Source: Hyphomicrobiales bacterium (GTDB lineage: Bacteria; Pseudomonadota; Alphaproteobacteria; Rhizobiales; Rhizobiaceae). Taken from it: a stretch of 64,000 nucleotides of DNA. A program made the translations under genes and the position numbers. Position 1 is the stretch's first letter. Each line of letters opens with the position of its first letter. The notes under the pieces were generated by a model that did not search any database, was not told the origin of the DNA, and saw nothing but the letters and a program-made list of their open reading frames with translations. Where the stretch lies: the NCBI GenBank assembly GCA_900473185.1, contig UCKU01000012.1:86579-150578 (forward strand). The letters are read 5' to 3'. Shown here piece after piece: positions 7,353 through 17,707 of the stretch.

Positions 7353-9803
7353 ATGACCGAAAAACTCGTCATCATCGGTAACGGCATGGCGCCTGGGCGC
7401 ATGCTGGAACACCTGTTCGAACAGGCGCCAGGCCGCTATCAGGTCACGATCTTCAACGCCGAGCCGCGCGTCAATTACGATCGCATCATGCTCTCGCCGG
7501 TCCTCTCGGGCGAAAAGACCTACGAGCAGATCGTCATCCATGGCGATGGCTGGTACATCGACCACGGCATCACCCTCTACAAGGGCCACAAGATCGTCTC
7601 GATCGACCGCGACAGGAAGACGGTCACGTCGGATCATGGTGTGACCGAGAGCTATGACAAGCTCGTCATCGCCACGGGCTCTGTGCCCTTCATCATTCCC
7701 GTTCCCGGCAAGGATCTGCCTGGCGTCATCACCTATCGCGACCTCGATGACGTGCAGGCCATGCTGCTTGCCGCCCAGTCGCGGCAAAAGGCGATCGTCA
7801 TCGGCGGCGGCCTGCTCGGGCTTGAGGCGGCCGCCGGACTTGCCCAGCGCGGCATGGATGTCACCGTATTGCACGTCATGCCGACGCTGATGGAGCGCCA
7901 ACTCGATCCCGCCGCCGGCTACCTCTTGCAGAAGGCTGTCGAGGAACGCGGCATCAAGGTCATCTGTAAGGCCAACACCAAGCAGATCATCGGCAACGGC
8001 AAGGTAGAAGGCGTCGAACTCGACAACGGCACGATCATTCCGGCCACGCTCGTCGTCATGGCGGTCGGTATTCGTCCGAACGTCAATCTTGCCAAGGAAG
8101 CCGGGCTTGCCGTCAATCGTGGCATTGTCGTCGATGCCGGCATGCAGACCTCCGATGGCGACATCTACTCGCTCGGCGAATGCGCCGAGGTCGGCGGCAT
8201 GGTCTATGGTCTTGTCGCACCGCTCTACGAGATGGCCCGCGTGGCAGCCTCCCATCTGGCGGGCGATACGAAGCCGGGCTTCGTGCATTCCGATACACCG
8301 ACCAAACTCAAAGTTACCGGCATCGAGCTCTATTCACTGGGTGATTTCGCCGACGGTGATGACCGGCAGGAAATCGTGCTGCGCGATGCAACCGCGGGCG
8401 TCTACAAGCGCTTGGTGTTGAAGGACAACCGTATTATCGGCACGGTGCTTTACGGCGAAACCTCCGACGGCGCCTGGTTCAACGATCTCAAGAAAAAGGC
8501 GGTCGACATCTCTGAGATGCGCGACACTCTGATCTTCGGCCAAGCCTATCAGGGAGGGTCCCCGCTGGACCCTATGGCGGCCGTTGCAGCCTTGCCGGAT
8601 GATGCGGAAATCTGCGGCTGCAACGGCGTCTGCAAGGGCAAAATCACTTCAACGATTACGGCCAAGGGCCTGACATCGCTCGATGATGTGCGCGCACACA
8701 CCAAGGCTTCGGCCTCCTGTGGCTCCTGTACCGGCCTTGTCGAGCAGCTCATGTCCTTGACGCTGGGTGATGCCTATAATCCGAAAGCCGTGCAGCCTAT
8801 GTGCACGTGCACGGAACTCGGCCATGATGATGTGCGCCGCCTGATCAAGGCAAAAAAGCTGAAGACCATACCCGCAATCATGCAGGAACTGGAATGGAAG
8901 ACATCCGGCGGCTGCGCCAAATGTCGCCCGGCACTCAACTATTATCTCGTCTGTGACTGGCCGGATGAATATGCCGACGATTACCAGTCGCGCTTCATCA
9001 ACGAACGCGTCCATGCCAATATCCAGAAGGATGGCACCTATTCCGTTGTGCCACGCATGTGGGGCGGAGTGACCAATTCCGGCGAACTGCGCGCTATTGC
9101 CGATGTGGTCGACAAGTTCGCGATCCCGATGGTCAAAGTGACCGGCGGCCAGCGCATCGACCTGCTCGGCATCGAAAAGGAAGACCTGCCGGCCGTCTGG
9201 GCTGATCTCGGCAAGGCCGGCTTCATTTCTGGCCAGGCCTATGCCAAGGGCCTGCGCACTGTGAAGACCTGCGTCGGCTCCGACTGGTGCCGCTTCGGTA
9301 CGCAGGATTCGACTGGCCTCGGCATCCGCATCGAAAAGTTCATGTGGGGCTCCTGGACACCAGCCAAATTGAAGATGGCAGTCTCCGGATGTCCGCGAAA
9401 CTGTGCGGAGGCCACCTGCAAGGATATCGGCGTGATCTGCGTGGATTCCGGCTTCGAGATCCATTTCGCCGGCGCTGCAGGTCTCGACATCAAAGGCACG
9501 GAAGTGCTCGGCCTGGTGAAGACGGAGGACGAAGCGCTCGAACATATCGTGGCGCTGACCCAGATGTATCGCGAGCAGGGCCGCTATCTTGAGCGCATCT
9601 ACAAATGGGCCAAGCGCATCGGCCTCGACGAGATCCGCCGGCAGATCATGGAGGATCACGACAAGCGCAAAGCCTACTACGAGCGCTTTGTCTTTTCCCA
9701 GAAATTCGCCCAGGTCGACCCCTGGTCGGAGCGCGTCTCCGGCAAGGACAAGCACGAATTCCGGCCGATGGCGACGATCGGCTTCAATCAGGCGGCAGAG
9801 TGA
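7353..9803 (+). CDS. nirB: Assimilatory NADH-nitrite reductase, large subunit NirB
   Basis: 816 residues, close to the usual family length. The domains in order are an FAD/NAD(P) pyridine nucleotide oxidoreductase (IIGNGMAPGRMLEHL, and a second dinucleotide site AIVIGGGLLGLEAA near residue 150), and two [2Fe-2S] BFD-like modules (CGCNGVCKGK near 420 with CGSC, then CTCTELGHDD with CAKC). Last is the siroheme/[4Fe-4S] sulfite/nitrite reductase domain with TCVGSDWC near 640 and SGCPRNCAEATC near 678. It reduces nitrite to ammonium with NADH in the cytoplasm. It is followed by nirD. Confidence 0.97.
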   Translation: MTEKLVIIGNGMAPGRMLEHLFEQAPGRYQVTIFNAEPRVNYDRIMLSPVLSGEKTYEQIVIHGDGWYIDHGITLYKGHKIVSIDRDRKTVTSDHGVTESYDKLVIATGSVPFIIPVPGKDLPGVITYRDLDDVQAMLLAAQSRQKAIVIGGGLLGLEAAAGLAQRGMDVTVLHVMPTLMERQLDPAAGYLLQKAVEERGIKVICKANTKQIIGNGKVEGVELDNGTIIPATLVVMAVGIRPNVNLAKEAGLAVNRGIVVDAGMQTSDGDIYSLGECAEVGGMVYGLVAPLYEMARVAASHLAGDTKPGFVHSDTPTKLKVTGIELYSLGDFADGDDRQEIVLRDATAGVYKRLVLKDNRIIGTVLYGETSDGAWFNDLKKKAVDISEMRDTLIFGQAYQGGSPLDPMAAVAALPDDAEICGCNGVCKGKITSTITAKGLTSLDDVRAHTKASASCGSCTGLVEQLMSLTLGDAYNPKAVQPMCTCTELGHDDVRRLIKAKKLKTIPAIMQELEWKTSGGCAKCRPALNYYLVCDWPDEYADDYQSRFINERVHANIQKDGTYSVVPRMWGGVTNSGELRAIADVVDKFAIPMVKVTGGQRIDLLGIEKEDLPAVWADLGKAGFISGQAYAKGLRTVKTCVGSDWCRFGTQDSTGLGIRIEKFMWGSWTPAKLKMAVSGCPRNCAEATCKDIGVICVDSGFEIHFAGAAGLDIKGTEVLGLVKTEDEALEHIVALTQMYREQGRYLERIYKWAKRIGLDEIRRQIMEDHDKRKAYYERFVFSQKFAQVDPWSERVSGKDKHEFRPMATIGFNQAAE

Positions 9804-9814
9804 GGAGATCAACC

Positions 9815-10144
9815 ATGAACTGGCACCCAATCGGCGAGATCTCCGATATTCCTTTGCGTGGCTCCCGCTGCGTGAAGACCCCGCATATGAATATCGCCGT
9901 CTTCCGCACGGGCGAGGACGAGGTCTATGCGATCGAAAACCGCTGCCCGCACAAGGGCGGGCCGCTTTCCGAAGGCATTGTGCACGGCAACGCGGTTACC
10001 TGCCCGCTGCACAACTGGGTCATCTCGCTGGAGACTGGCAGGGCACTCGGCGCCGATGACGGCGCGGTGCGTACCATCCCGCTCAGGAACGAGGGCGGCA
10101 GGCTCTATATCGCGCTCGAAAGCCTCGTTATGGCGGCCGAATGA
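9815..10144 (+). CDS. nirD: Nitrite reductase small subunit NirD (Rieske type)
   Basis: 109 residues from the ATG at 9815, after GAGGAG. It is a Rieske [2Fe-2S] fold with all four expected ligands: Cys44 and His46 in RCPHKGG, Cys63 and His66 in TCPLHNW. Some NirD proteins lack these ligands, so a bound cluster is plausible here. It partners NirB. The stop overlaps the nasA start by four bases (ATGA), which indicates translational coupling. Confidence 0.95.
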   Translation: MNWHPIGEISDIPLRGSRCVKTPHMNIAVFRTGEDEVYAIENRCPHKGGPLSEGIVHGNAVTCPLHNWVISLETGRALGADDGAVRTIPLRNEGGRLYIALESLVMAAE

Positions 10145-12798
10145 TGGGAGCGGAGGTCAGGACCACCTGCCCCTATTGCGGTGTCGGCTGCGGCGTGATC
10201 GCCCGGGCGGACGAGGCCGGCACCGTGACCGTGAAGGGCGACCCGGAGCACCCGGCGAATTTCGGGCGGCTCTGTTCCAAAGGTTCGGCGCTTGCCGAAA
10301 CCATCGATCTCGACGGTCGTCTGCTCTATCCCGAAATCGATGGCAGACAAGCAGGCTGGGATGAAGCTCTCGATCTCGTCGCCAACAGATTTTCCGAGAC
10401 CATTGCCCAACATGGCCCTGATGCCGTCGCCTTTTATGTCTCGGGTCAGCTTCTGACCGAGGATTATTATGTCGCCAACAAGCTGATGAAGGGCTTCATC
10501 GGCTCAGCCAATATCGACACCAATTCCCGCCTCTGCATGTCTTCCTCGGTCGCCGGCCATCGCCGCGCTTTCGGCTCGGATACGGTACCCGGCCTCTATG
10601 AGGATCTGGAGCTTGCCGACCTCATCGTGTTGACGGGCTCGAACCTCGCCTGGTGCCATCCGGTCATCTACCAGCGGCTCGCAGCCGCCAAGGTGGCCCG
10701 GCCAGGCCTGAAGATCATCGTCATCGATCCGCGCCGGACGATGACCTGTGATATTGCCGATCTGCATCTTGCCATTCGCCCGGATGGCGATGTGGCACTC
10801 TTCATGGGACTGCTCGCCCATCTCGCGGCAAGCCCCGTCATCGACCAGAACTATATCGGTGCCCACACGGAAGGTTTTGGAGCGGCCTTCGCCGCTGCCG
10901 CCGCACTAACGGTAGACGACCTGCTTGAGCGTACCGGCCTGCCAGCCATGCAGGTGAGGGAATTCTTCCGCCTGTTCGAGACGAACGATAAGGTCGTCAC
11001 CTGCTACAGCCAAGGCGTCAATCAGTCCGCTTCCGGCACCGACAAGGTCAACGCCATCATCAATTGCCATCTGGCGACGGGGCGCATCGGCCGACCTGGC
11101 ATGGGACCGTTTTCGCTGACCGGCCAACCGAACGCCATGGGCGGCCGCGAGGTCGGCGGGCTTGCAAACATGCTGGCCGCCCATATGGCGATCGAAAACG
11201 CAGGGGATCGCGATCGGGTGCAGCGCTTCTGGAATGCGCCTGACATTGCCTGCAAGCCTGGCTTGAAGGCCGTCGATCTGTTTCGGGCCGTCGAGGAGGG
11301 TCGCGTCAAGGCGCTCTGGATCATGGCGACAAATCCGGTCGTTTCAATGCCCGATGCCCGTCGCGTCGAGGCGGCGATTGCCGCCTGCCCCTTCGTGGTC
11401 GTGTCCGACATGTTGCGCGAGACCGATACGACGCGGCACGCGCATGTGCTGCTTCCCTCTCTCGGCTGGGGCGAGAAGGACGGAACGGTCACCAATTCGG
11501 AACGCCGCATATCGAGGCAACGCCCCTTTCTCGTTTCGCCGGGAGAGGCGCGCGCCGACTGGTGGCAGATGGCGGAAGTCGGCCGCCGGATGGGCTTTGC
11601 CGCCTTCGACTACACGTCTCCGGCCGATATTTTCGCCGAGCACGCAGCACTCTCAGCCTTCGAGAATGACGGCAGCCGCGACTTCGATATCGGCGCATAC
11701 GCCGAGACGGAAGCGTTAGCCTATGACGCGCTGAAACCATTCCAGTGGCCGCAGCCTTTTGGAAAAGAGAAAAAGGAAACGCGGTTCTTCGCCGAGGGCG
11801 GTTTCTTCCATCCCGATCGCAAGGCGCGTTTCGTTGCCGTCGAAGCACCGGCAACCGACAGAACAGATTCAACCTATCCCTTCACGCTGAATACGGGCCG
11901 TATCCGCGACCAGTGGCACACCATGACACGGACGGGAAAGAGCGCGCGGCTATCATCCCATATCGCCGAACCCTTTGCGGAAATCCATCCGCGCGACGCG
12001 ATGGAACTCGGCTTGGCCGATGCCGCCCTCGTGCAGATCGAAAGCAGCTACGGCAAGGCGATCATCCGCGCGCTGGTGACCGACCGGCAGGCGCGCGGCA
12101 GCGTTTTCGTGCCGATGCACTGGAGCGACCAGAATTCGGCTGAGGCGCGGATCGGCGCCGTCGTCAAACCCACAACGGACCCGGTTTCGGGTCAGCCTGC
12201 CTCGAAGAATGTCGCGGTTGCCGTCAGCCGCTATCGTGCTGCCACTTATGGCTTCGCCGTCAGCATGGCAAAGCCTGATGTGGCGGACGCGGACTATTGG
12301 GCACTCGCTAAGGCCGATGGCGGATGGCGGCTGGAGCTTGCGTTCCATGACGGTATCGAAGACTGGAGGGCCTGGTGCCGAAAAAGCTTCGGCATTGCCG
12401 ACCATATCGAGCCCTTGGGTTATGCCGACAAGCAGTCCGGCGACCGACGGATCGCCTTCTTCGACGGAGAGAGACTGCTTGCCGCGCTCTTTCTTGCAAG
12501 GGAGCCCGTTGCCGTCGCGCGCAACTGGGCGGTGTCGCAACTGACTGCCGATCACAGCGATCTGCGTCGCCGCTTTGCCATCATCGCCGGCCGACCTGGC
12601 GCCGACAGGCCGGATCCGGGTGCGACGGTCTGTTCCTGCTTCAGTGTCGGCGTCAACCAGATCATCGCCGCTGTCCGCTCCGGCTGCCGCAGCGTCGAAG
12701 CGATCGGCAACGAACTCAAGGCAGGCACCAATTGCGGTTCTTGCCGCGCCGAAATCAGGGGGATCATCAATGCCTGTGTTGCAGACGCTGCTGAATGA
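10141..12798 (+). CDS. nasA: Assimilatory nitrate reductase catalytic subunit
   Basis: 885 residues. The N-terminus carries a [4Fe-4S] motif, Cys10, Cys13, Cys17 (CPYCGVGCGV) and Cys45 (RLCSKG), followed by the large Mo-bisMGD domains (TNSRLCMSSSVAGHRRAFG; LTGQPNAMGGREVGGLA). A molybdopterin-dinucleotide-binding domain lies at about 570-690. The C-terminal BFD-like [2Fe-2S] module starts near residue 820 (CSCFSVGVNQII, TNCGSCRAEI). It is the cytoplasmic enzyme reducing nitrate to nitrite. It overlaps nirD at its start and cysG at its end. Confidence 0.95.
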   Translation: MMGAEVRTTCPYCGVGCGVIARADEAGTVTVKGDPEHPANFGRLCSKGSALAETIDLDGRLLYPEIDGRQAGWDEALDLVANRFSETIAQHGPDAVAFYVSGQLLTEDYYVANKLMKGFIGSANIDTNSRLCMSSSVAGHRRAFGSDTVPGLYEDLELADLIVLTGSNLAWCHPVIYQRLAAAKVARPGLKIIVIDPRRTMTCDIADLHLAIRPDGDVALFMGLLAHLAASPVIDQNYIGAHTEGFGAAFAAAAALTVDDLLERTGLPAMQVREFFRLFETNDKVVTCYSQGVNQSASGTDKVNAIINCHLATGRIGRPGMGPFSLTGQPNAMGGREVGGLANMLAAHMAIENAGDRDRVQRFWNAPDIACKPGLKAVDLFRAVEEGRVKALWIMATNPVVSMPDARRVEAAIAACPFVVVSDMLRETDTTRHAHVLLPSLGWGEKDGTVTNSERRISRQRPFLVSPGEARADWWQMAEVGRRMGFAAFDYTSPADIFAEHAALSAFENDGSRDFDIGAYAETEALAYDALKPFQWPQPFGKEKKETRFFAEGGFFHPDRKARFVAVEAPATDRTDSTYPFTLNTGRIRDQWHTMTRTGKSARLSSHIAEPFAEIHPRDAMELGLADAALVQIESSYGKAIIRALVTDRQARGSVFVPMHWSDQNSAEARIGAVVKPTTDPVSGQPASKNVAVAVSRYRAATYGFAVSMAKPDVADADYWALAKADGGWRLELAFHDGIEDWRAWCRKSFGIADHIEPLGYADKQSGDRRIAFFDGERLLAALFLAREPVAVARNWAVSQLTADHSDLRRRFAIIAGRPGADRPDPGATVCSCFSVGVNQIIAAVRSGCRSVEAIGNELKAGTNCGSCRAEIRGIINACVADAAE

Positions 12799-14245
12799 TG
12801 TTGCCGACCGGGTGCCGGCCCGAATGGCGCCGCTCGCCAAGCTACCGGTCTTCTGGTCGCTTGCCGGACAACGGGTGATCGTCGCCGGCGGCTCGGATGC
12901 CTGTGCCTGGAAGGCGGAACTGCTGGCCGCCTGCGGTGCGAAAGTCGAGATCTTTGCCGAGCATCTCGGCGAAGCCTGTGCCACCCTCATTGAGCGCGGT
13001 TCATCGCATCCGGATGGTGCGCTTATCTACCATCCGACGGCATGGCGCGAAGATATTTTTGCAGGTGCGGCGCTTGCCATAGCGGATTGCGAGGATGAGG
13101 CCGAGGCTCGAACATTTTTCGAAGCGGCGCAGCGAGCCGGCGTTCCCGTCAACATCATCGACAAGCCTGCTTTCTGCCAGTTCCAGTTCGGTTCCATCGT
13201 CAACCGCTCGCCCGTCGTGGTGTCGATCTCGACGGATGGCGCCGCCCCCATTCTCGCCCAGGCCATTCGCCGCCGCATCGAGACGCTGCTGCCGACATCG
13301 CTGAAATCCTGGGCAGCCCTTGCCCAGTCACTGCGCGAAGAAATTGCCCTTCGTCTGAAGCCCGGCGCAGAGCGCCGCGCCTTCTGGGAGCGTTTTGTCG
13401 ATCGCGCTTTCGGAGCTGAACCGACAGAAGCAAGCGCTCGCGATCTGCTTGCCGATATGAAAGGGCCAGCTCAGGCCCGCCCCGTCGGGCGGGTGACGCT
13501 TGTCGGCGCCGGTCCGGGCGATGCGGAATATCTGACGCTGAAGGCTGTGCGGGCATTGCAGGCCGCCGATGTCATCCTGTTCGATGATCTGGTGTCGGAC
13601 GAAGTTCTGGAACTGGCGCGACGCGAGGCAAAGCGCCTGCTCGTCGGCAAACGCGGCGGCCGCACGAGCTGCCGCCAGGAAGATATCAACGAGATGATGC
13701 TGACCTTCGCCAAGGCCGGCAAGAACGTCGCCCGATTGAAATCCGGCGACCCGATGATCTTCGGCCGCGCCGGCGAGGAGATCGCCTATCTGAAGCAGCA
13801 TAATATCCCGGTCGAGGTCATCCCCGGCATCACGGCGGCCAGCGCGATGGCGTCGCGGCTCGGCGTGTCCTTGACCCATCGCGATCATGCGCAGAGCGTC
13901 CAATTCGTCACCGGACATTCGCGCCATGGCAGCCTGCCTGACACTATCGACTGGCCGGCGATCGCAGACACAAGAAAAACGACGATCTTCTACATGGGCG
14001 GACGCACTGCCGGAGCGATCCAGAACAACCTGATCGAGGCTGGCCTCGATGCAAAAACGCCCGTCGTGATCGTCAGCTCTGTTGCCAATGCCGACGAGCG
14101 ACGCTGGAGCGGCAGTCTCAATGATCTTTCTTCAGCCATGGCCGGAATCGGCCTCGACCGGCCCGTGCTGATCGGCGTCGGAGAGGTTTTTGCTGCTTGT
14201 GATCAAGCGAAGGAAGACTATCTGCCTGTTGCGGCCCAGGCTTAA
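12770..14245 (+). CDS. cysG: Siroheme synthase CysG (trifunctional type)
   Basis: 491 residues from the ATG at 12770, 29 bases inside nasA and preceded by AGGGGG. Residues 20-230 are the precorrin-2 dehydrogenase/ferrochelatase part (VIVAGGSDACAWKAELL; VNIIDKPAFCQFQF). Residues 240-480 are the uroporphyrinogen-III methyltransferase part (LVGAGPGDAEYLTLKAVRALQ; LKSGDPMIFGRAGEE; VIPGITAASA). It makes siroheme for NirB. The aspartate of NIID131 that matches the catalytic Asp104 of E. coli CysG is kept. The motif around E. coli phospho-Ser128 reads STDGAAP here, so that serine appears to be alanine. Confidence 0.93.
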   Translation: MPVLQTLLNDVADRVPARMAPLAKLPVFWSLAGQRVIVAGGSDACAWKAELLAACGAKVEIFAEHLGEACATLIERGSSHPDGALIYHPTAWREDIFAGAALAIADCEDEAEARTFFEAAQRAGVPVNIIDKPAFCQFQFGSIVNRSPVVVSISTDGAAPILAQAIRRRIETLLPTSLKSWAALAQSLREEIALRLKPGAERRAFWERFVDRAFGAEPTEASARDLLADMKGPAQARPVGRVTLVGAGPGDAEYLTLKAVRALQAADVILFDDLVSDEVLELARREAKRLLVGKRGGRTSCRQEDINEMMLTFAKAGKNVARLKSGDPMIFGRAGEEIAYLKQHNIPVEVIPGITAASAMASRLGVSLTHRDHAQSVQFVTGHSRHGSLPDTIDWPAIADTRKTTIFYMGGRTAGAIQNNLIEAGLDAKTPVVIVSSVANADERRWSGSLNDLSSAMAGIGLDRPVLIGVGEVFAACDQAKEDYLPVAAQA

Positions 14246-14419
14246 TGAGACGCCAGGCCTCTCCGGGACCGATATCATAGAACTCGTGGATTGACGGGAG
14301 ATCGACAGGTCAACGATCCGACCGCAGACCATGATCTAATCAATGACAAGAGGCAGAATTTCGCTCAAACATGTTCTCCGTCATTCTTCGATTCCCTTTC
14401 AGGCGACGCGAGATCTCAC

Positions 14420-17400
14420 ATGCCCTCGAAACTGAACCGCAAATTGCAGATGCCCCGCCGCGACGATCTTGGTCTTCTGACGATCGCCAACGGCTCCGGC
14501 CTCTCCATATCGGCGCTACTGAACGGCACGCTGTTTTCCATCGATTATGGCGATAGCCTCGGATCCGTGCAGATCAATCAAATCCAGGGATCGCCGCTTT
14601 CCGGCAGTGTCGGACGCCTCTATCTGCGGATCGGCAGCAAGAAGCCTGCCATTGCAGAGATCGTCGGACCTCGGGCGCAGGGTCGCTTCGGCCATAGTGA
14701 GGCAGGCTTCTCCTGGAGCGGCGAAGTCGGAGACATCCGCTATCATGTGAGCCTCGTGCTTGCCCCCTCCGAAACGACATGGTTCTGGCATGTGACCCTG
14801 ACCCATTCCGGCGCGGAAAAGCTGCCGGCCGATCTCGTGCTGGTTCAGGATATCGGCCTCGGCGACCGCGGTTTCCTGATGAACAGCGAAGCCTATGCAT
14901 CGCAATATGTCGACCATCATATCGCCGAGCATACGGCCTTCGGGCCTGTCGTGATGAACCGGCAGAACCTCAAGCAGGGCGGCGGGCGCAATCCGTGGCT
15001 CGCGCAGGGTTGCCTGGAAGGTGTTGCCGCTTACGCTACCGATGCGATCCAACTGGTAAAATCGGCGGCGGCTAACGACGATCTTCTCGTCGGCCCCTTC
15101 GGCACGGATCTGCCAAGCCAACGCCGGCAACATGAAATGGCCTGCCCGGCCCTTCAGTCCAAACCGCTCTCCATTTCTGCCGAAGGCGTGACCGCGACCT
15201 TCTTCGGCCTGTTCCTCAACGATCATCAGGCGGCATCCGACAATGCCGATCTTTCCCGCCTCGATCATCTGAGCGTCATCGAAAAGAAGGTATCGGATCC
15301 GGCCGGGCAAGTGCCGCCGCGCAGCATCCTGCAGGATGCCGGGTTGCTGGGTGTGGAGGCGCTGGATGACAAGACTCTCGCCCGCCTCTATCCCGAACGC
15401 ATGCTCGAAGAGCGCGTCGATGGAAAACTCATCTCCTTTTTCGTGCCCGAGGGTGCTCTCAACCGTCACGTGGTTTTGCGGGAGAAGGGGCTGCAGGTGG
15501 CGCGCCGTCACGGCGCGATCGTGCGCAGCGGCCAGAATATGCTGCTCGACGATGTCACATTGGCATCGACCTGCTGGATGCAGGGCATATTTGCCGCGCA
15601 ACTGACGATCGGCAACACATCCTTCCACAAGCTGTTTTCGGTCTCCCGCGATCCCTACAATCTGACGCGCACCAGCGGATTGCGCATCCTTGCCGATGTC
15701 GGTCAGGGCTGGCAGCTTCTCGGCGTGCCTTCAGCCTTCGACATGGGCCTCAGCGACTGCCGCTGGATCTATCGTCTCGCCGACCGCACTATCACTGTGA
15801 CAGCTGCGGCCTCCGGTGATGATCCCGCCATGCAATGGGCGGTCTCCGTCGAGGGCAAGCCCTGCCGCTTCCTGGTCTTCGGCCATCTCGTTCTCGGTGA
15901 GCGGGAATATGACACAAGCGGCTATGCCGAATTCGACGATGAAACCAAGCGCATCCGCTTCCGCCCGGACCCGCACTGGCTCTGGGGCGAGCGTTTTCCC
16001 GATGCCAGCTACTGGCTGGTGAGCTCCACGCCTGGCGCCGTCGAGGCGGTCGGCGGCGACGAGCTTCTTTATGAGGACGGCGTTGCCCGCAACGGCGCCT
16101 ACATTGCCCTGCGCTCCCACGAGACACAATCACTCTCATTCGCCGTCGTCGGCTCGATGACGGACATGGCAGAGGCTGAGCGTCTGGCCGATCGCTATGC
16201 AGGCGGTGTCACGCAGGAGGCGATGCTGGCTCCGGCTTCGCGTTTCTGGCAGCACGCCATTCGCGGCCTGAGGCTCGACAAGCCCAAAGCCGAGGCGGTG
16301 GCGCATGCCGCGATCCTGCCCTGGCTCGCACACGATGCGATCGTGCATCTGAGCATACCGCACGGGCTGGAGCAATATACGGGTGCGGCCTGGGGCACGC
16401 GCGATGCCTGCCAGGGACCGGTGGAATTCCTGCTCGCCTACGAGCATGACCGCGAAGCCAAGGAAGTGGTGAAGACAGTCTTCAGCGAGCAGTACCTCGA
16501 AAAGGGCGACTGGCCGCAATGGTTCATGCTGGAGCCCTATTCCAATATCCGCTCCGGTGACAGCCACGGCGATATTGTCGTCTGGCCGCTGAAGGCGCTC
16601 TGCGACTACATCGAAGCGACCGGCGACCTTGCCATCCTCGATGAGAAGGTCGCCTGGCGCGACGACAAGACCATGGGCAGGGCACCGGCCGATACGATCG
16701 CCGTGCATGTCGACAAGTTGCTCGACACCGTGCGCGAACGCTTCATTCCTGGCACGCATCTGATCCGATATGGCGAGGGCGACTGGAATGATTCCCTGCA
16801 GCCAGCCGATCCGCATCTGCGCGACTGGATGGTGAGCAGCTGGACCGTGTCCCTGCTCTACGAACAGATCGTGCGCTATTCCGCCATCCTTCGCCGGATC
16901 GGGAAGGGTGCTGACGCCACGGAACTGCGCAAAATCGCCACCGCAATGCGGCGCGACTTCAACAAACACCTCATCCGCGATGGTGTCGTCGCCGGCTACG
17001 GCATCTTCGATCCCACCCATGATAGCGTCGAGCTGCTGCTGCATCCAGACGACCAGCGCACCGGGCTGCACTATTCGCTGATTTCGATGACGCAGGCCAT
17101 GCTCGGCAAACTGTTCACGCCTGAGCAGCGACAGGCGCACATGAAACTGATCGAAAAGCACCTGCTCTTCCCCGATGGCGTACGCCTGATGGAAAAGCCC
17201 GCAACCTATGCCGGCGGTCCGGAAACACTGTTCCGGCGCGCGGAATCCTCATCCTTCTTCGGCCGCGAGATCGGCCTCATGTATGCGCATGCGCATCTAC
17301 GCTACTGCGAGACATTGGCAATCGCCGAGGATGCAAAGGCTCTCTGGAAGACGATCGGCCTCGTCAATCCGATCGCCGTCACGGACGCCCTGCCCCATGC

Positions 17401-17707
17401 GTCGCTGCGCCAGCGCAATACCTATTTCAGCAGCAGCGATGCCGCCTTCCCTGATCGCTATCAGGCGACGAGCGACTGGGACCAGGTCAAGAAAGGCGAG
17501 ATCGACGTCGACGGCGGCTGGCGCATCTATTCCAGCGGCCCCGGTCTCTATGCCCGTAGCTTCATCGAAAACATCCTAGGCTTCAAGCGCCGCTTCGGGC
17601 GGCGCAAGCGCGAACCGCTGTTGCCGTCTTCCGCCTCGATCACGATCAAGACGGATCACGCACCCTGGCGCCGGTTGAAAGCTCCATCGAAGACACCGAA
17701 GCGCTAG
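14420..17707 (+). CDS. Large GH94-like glycoside phosphorylase
   Basis: 1095 residues from the ATG at 14420. The C-terminal half is an alpha/alpha-barrel of the GH94 type. The motif GEGDWNDSLQP near residue 785 carries the aspartate that acts as general acid in cellobiose and chitobiose phosphorylases. The N-terminal half looks like one or more beta-sandwich domains (GTLFSIDYGDSLGSVQ; VSLVLAPSETTWFWHVTL). Such enzymes cleave beta-linked oligosaccharides with phosphate, or act on cyclic beta-glucan-like chains. The substrate cannot be told from sequence. No signal peptide is seen. It lies 174 bases after cysG and upstream of a sugar ABC operon. It is longer than the roughly 800 residues of simple cellobiose phosphorylases. 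Confidence 0.8.
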   Translation: MPSKLNRKLQMPRRDDLGLLTIANGSGLSISALLNGTLFSIDYGDSLGSVQINQIQGSPLSGSVGRLYLRIGSKKPAIAEIVGPRAQGRFGHSEAGFSWSGEVGDIRYHVSLVLAPSETTWFWHVTLTHSGAEKLPADLVLVQDIGLGDRGFLMNSEAYASQYVDHHIAEHTAFGPVVMNRQNLKQGGGRNPWLAQGCLEGVAAYATDAIQLVKSAAANDDLLVGPFGTDLPSQRRQHEMACPALQSKPLSISAEGVTATFFGLFLNDHQAASDNADLSRLDHLSVIEKKVSDPAGQVPPRSILQDAGLLGVEALDDKTLARLYPERMLEERVDGKLISFFVPEGALNRHVVLREKGLQVARRHGAIVRSGQNMLLDDVTLASTCWMQGIFAAQLTIGNTSFHKLFSVSRDPYNLTRTSGLRILADVGQGWQLLGVPSAFDMGLSDCRWIYRLADRTITVTAAASGDDPAMQWAVSVEGKPCRFLVFGHLVLGEREYDTSGYAEFDDETKRIRFRPDPHWLWGERFPDASYWLVSSTPGAVEAVGGDELLYEDGVARNGAYIALRSHETQSLSFAVVGSMTDMAEAERLADRYAGGVTQEAMLAPASRFWQHAIRGLRLDKPKAEAVAHAAILPWLAHDAIVHLSIPHGLEQYTGAAWGTRDACQGPVEFLLAYEHDREAKEVVKTVFSEQYLEKGDWPQWFMLEPYSNIRSGDSHGDIVVWPLKALCDYIEATGDLAILDEKVAWRDDKTMGRAPADTIAVHVDKLLDTVRERFIPGTHLIRYGEGDWNDSLQPADPHLRDWMVSSWTVSLLYEQIVRYSAILRRIGKGADATELRKIATAMRRDFNKHLIRDGVVAGYGIFDPTHDSVELLLHPDDQRTGLHYSLISMTQAMLGKLFTPEQRQAHMKLIEKHLLFPDGVRLMEKPATYAGGPETLFRRAESSSFFGREIGLMYAHAHLRYCETLAIAEDAKALWKTIGLVNPIAVTDALPHASLRQRNTYFSSSDAAFPDRYQATSDWDQVKKGEIDVDGGWRIYSSGPGLYARSFIENILGFKRRFGRRKREPLLPSSASITIKTDHAPWRRLKAPSKTPKR

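Noticed and set aside
6960..8288. Long open frame antisense to nrtC and nirB
   Set aside because: The plus-strand genes are certain; the antisense frame has no recognisable motif and reflects the GC-rich codon pattern.
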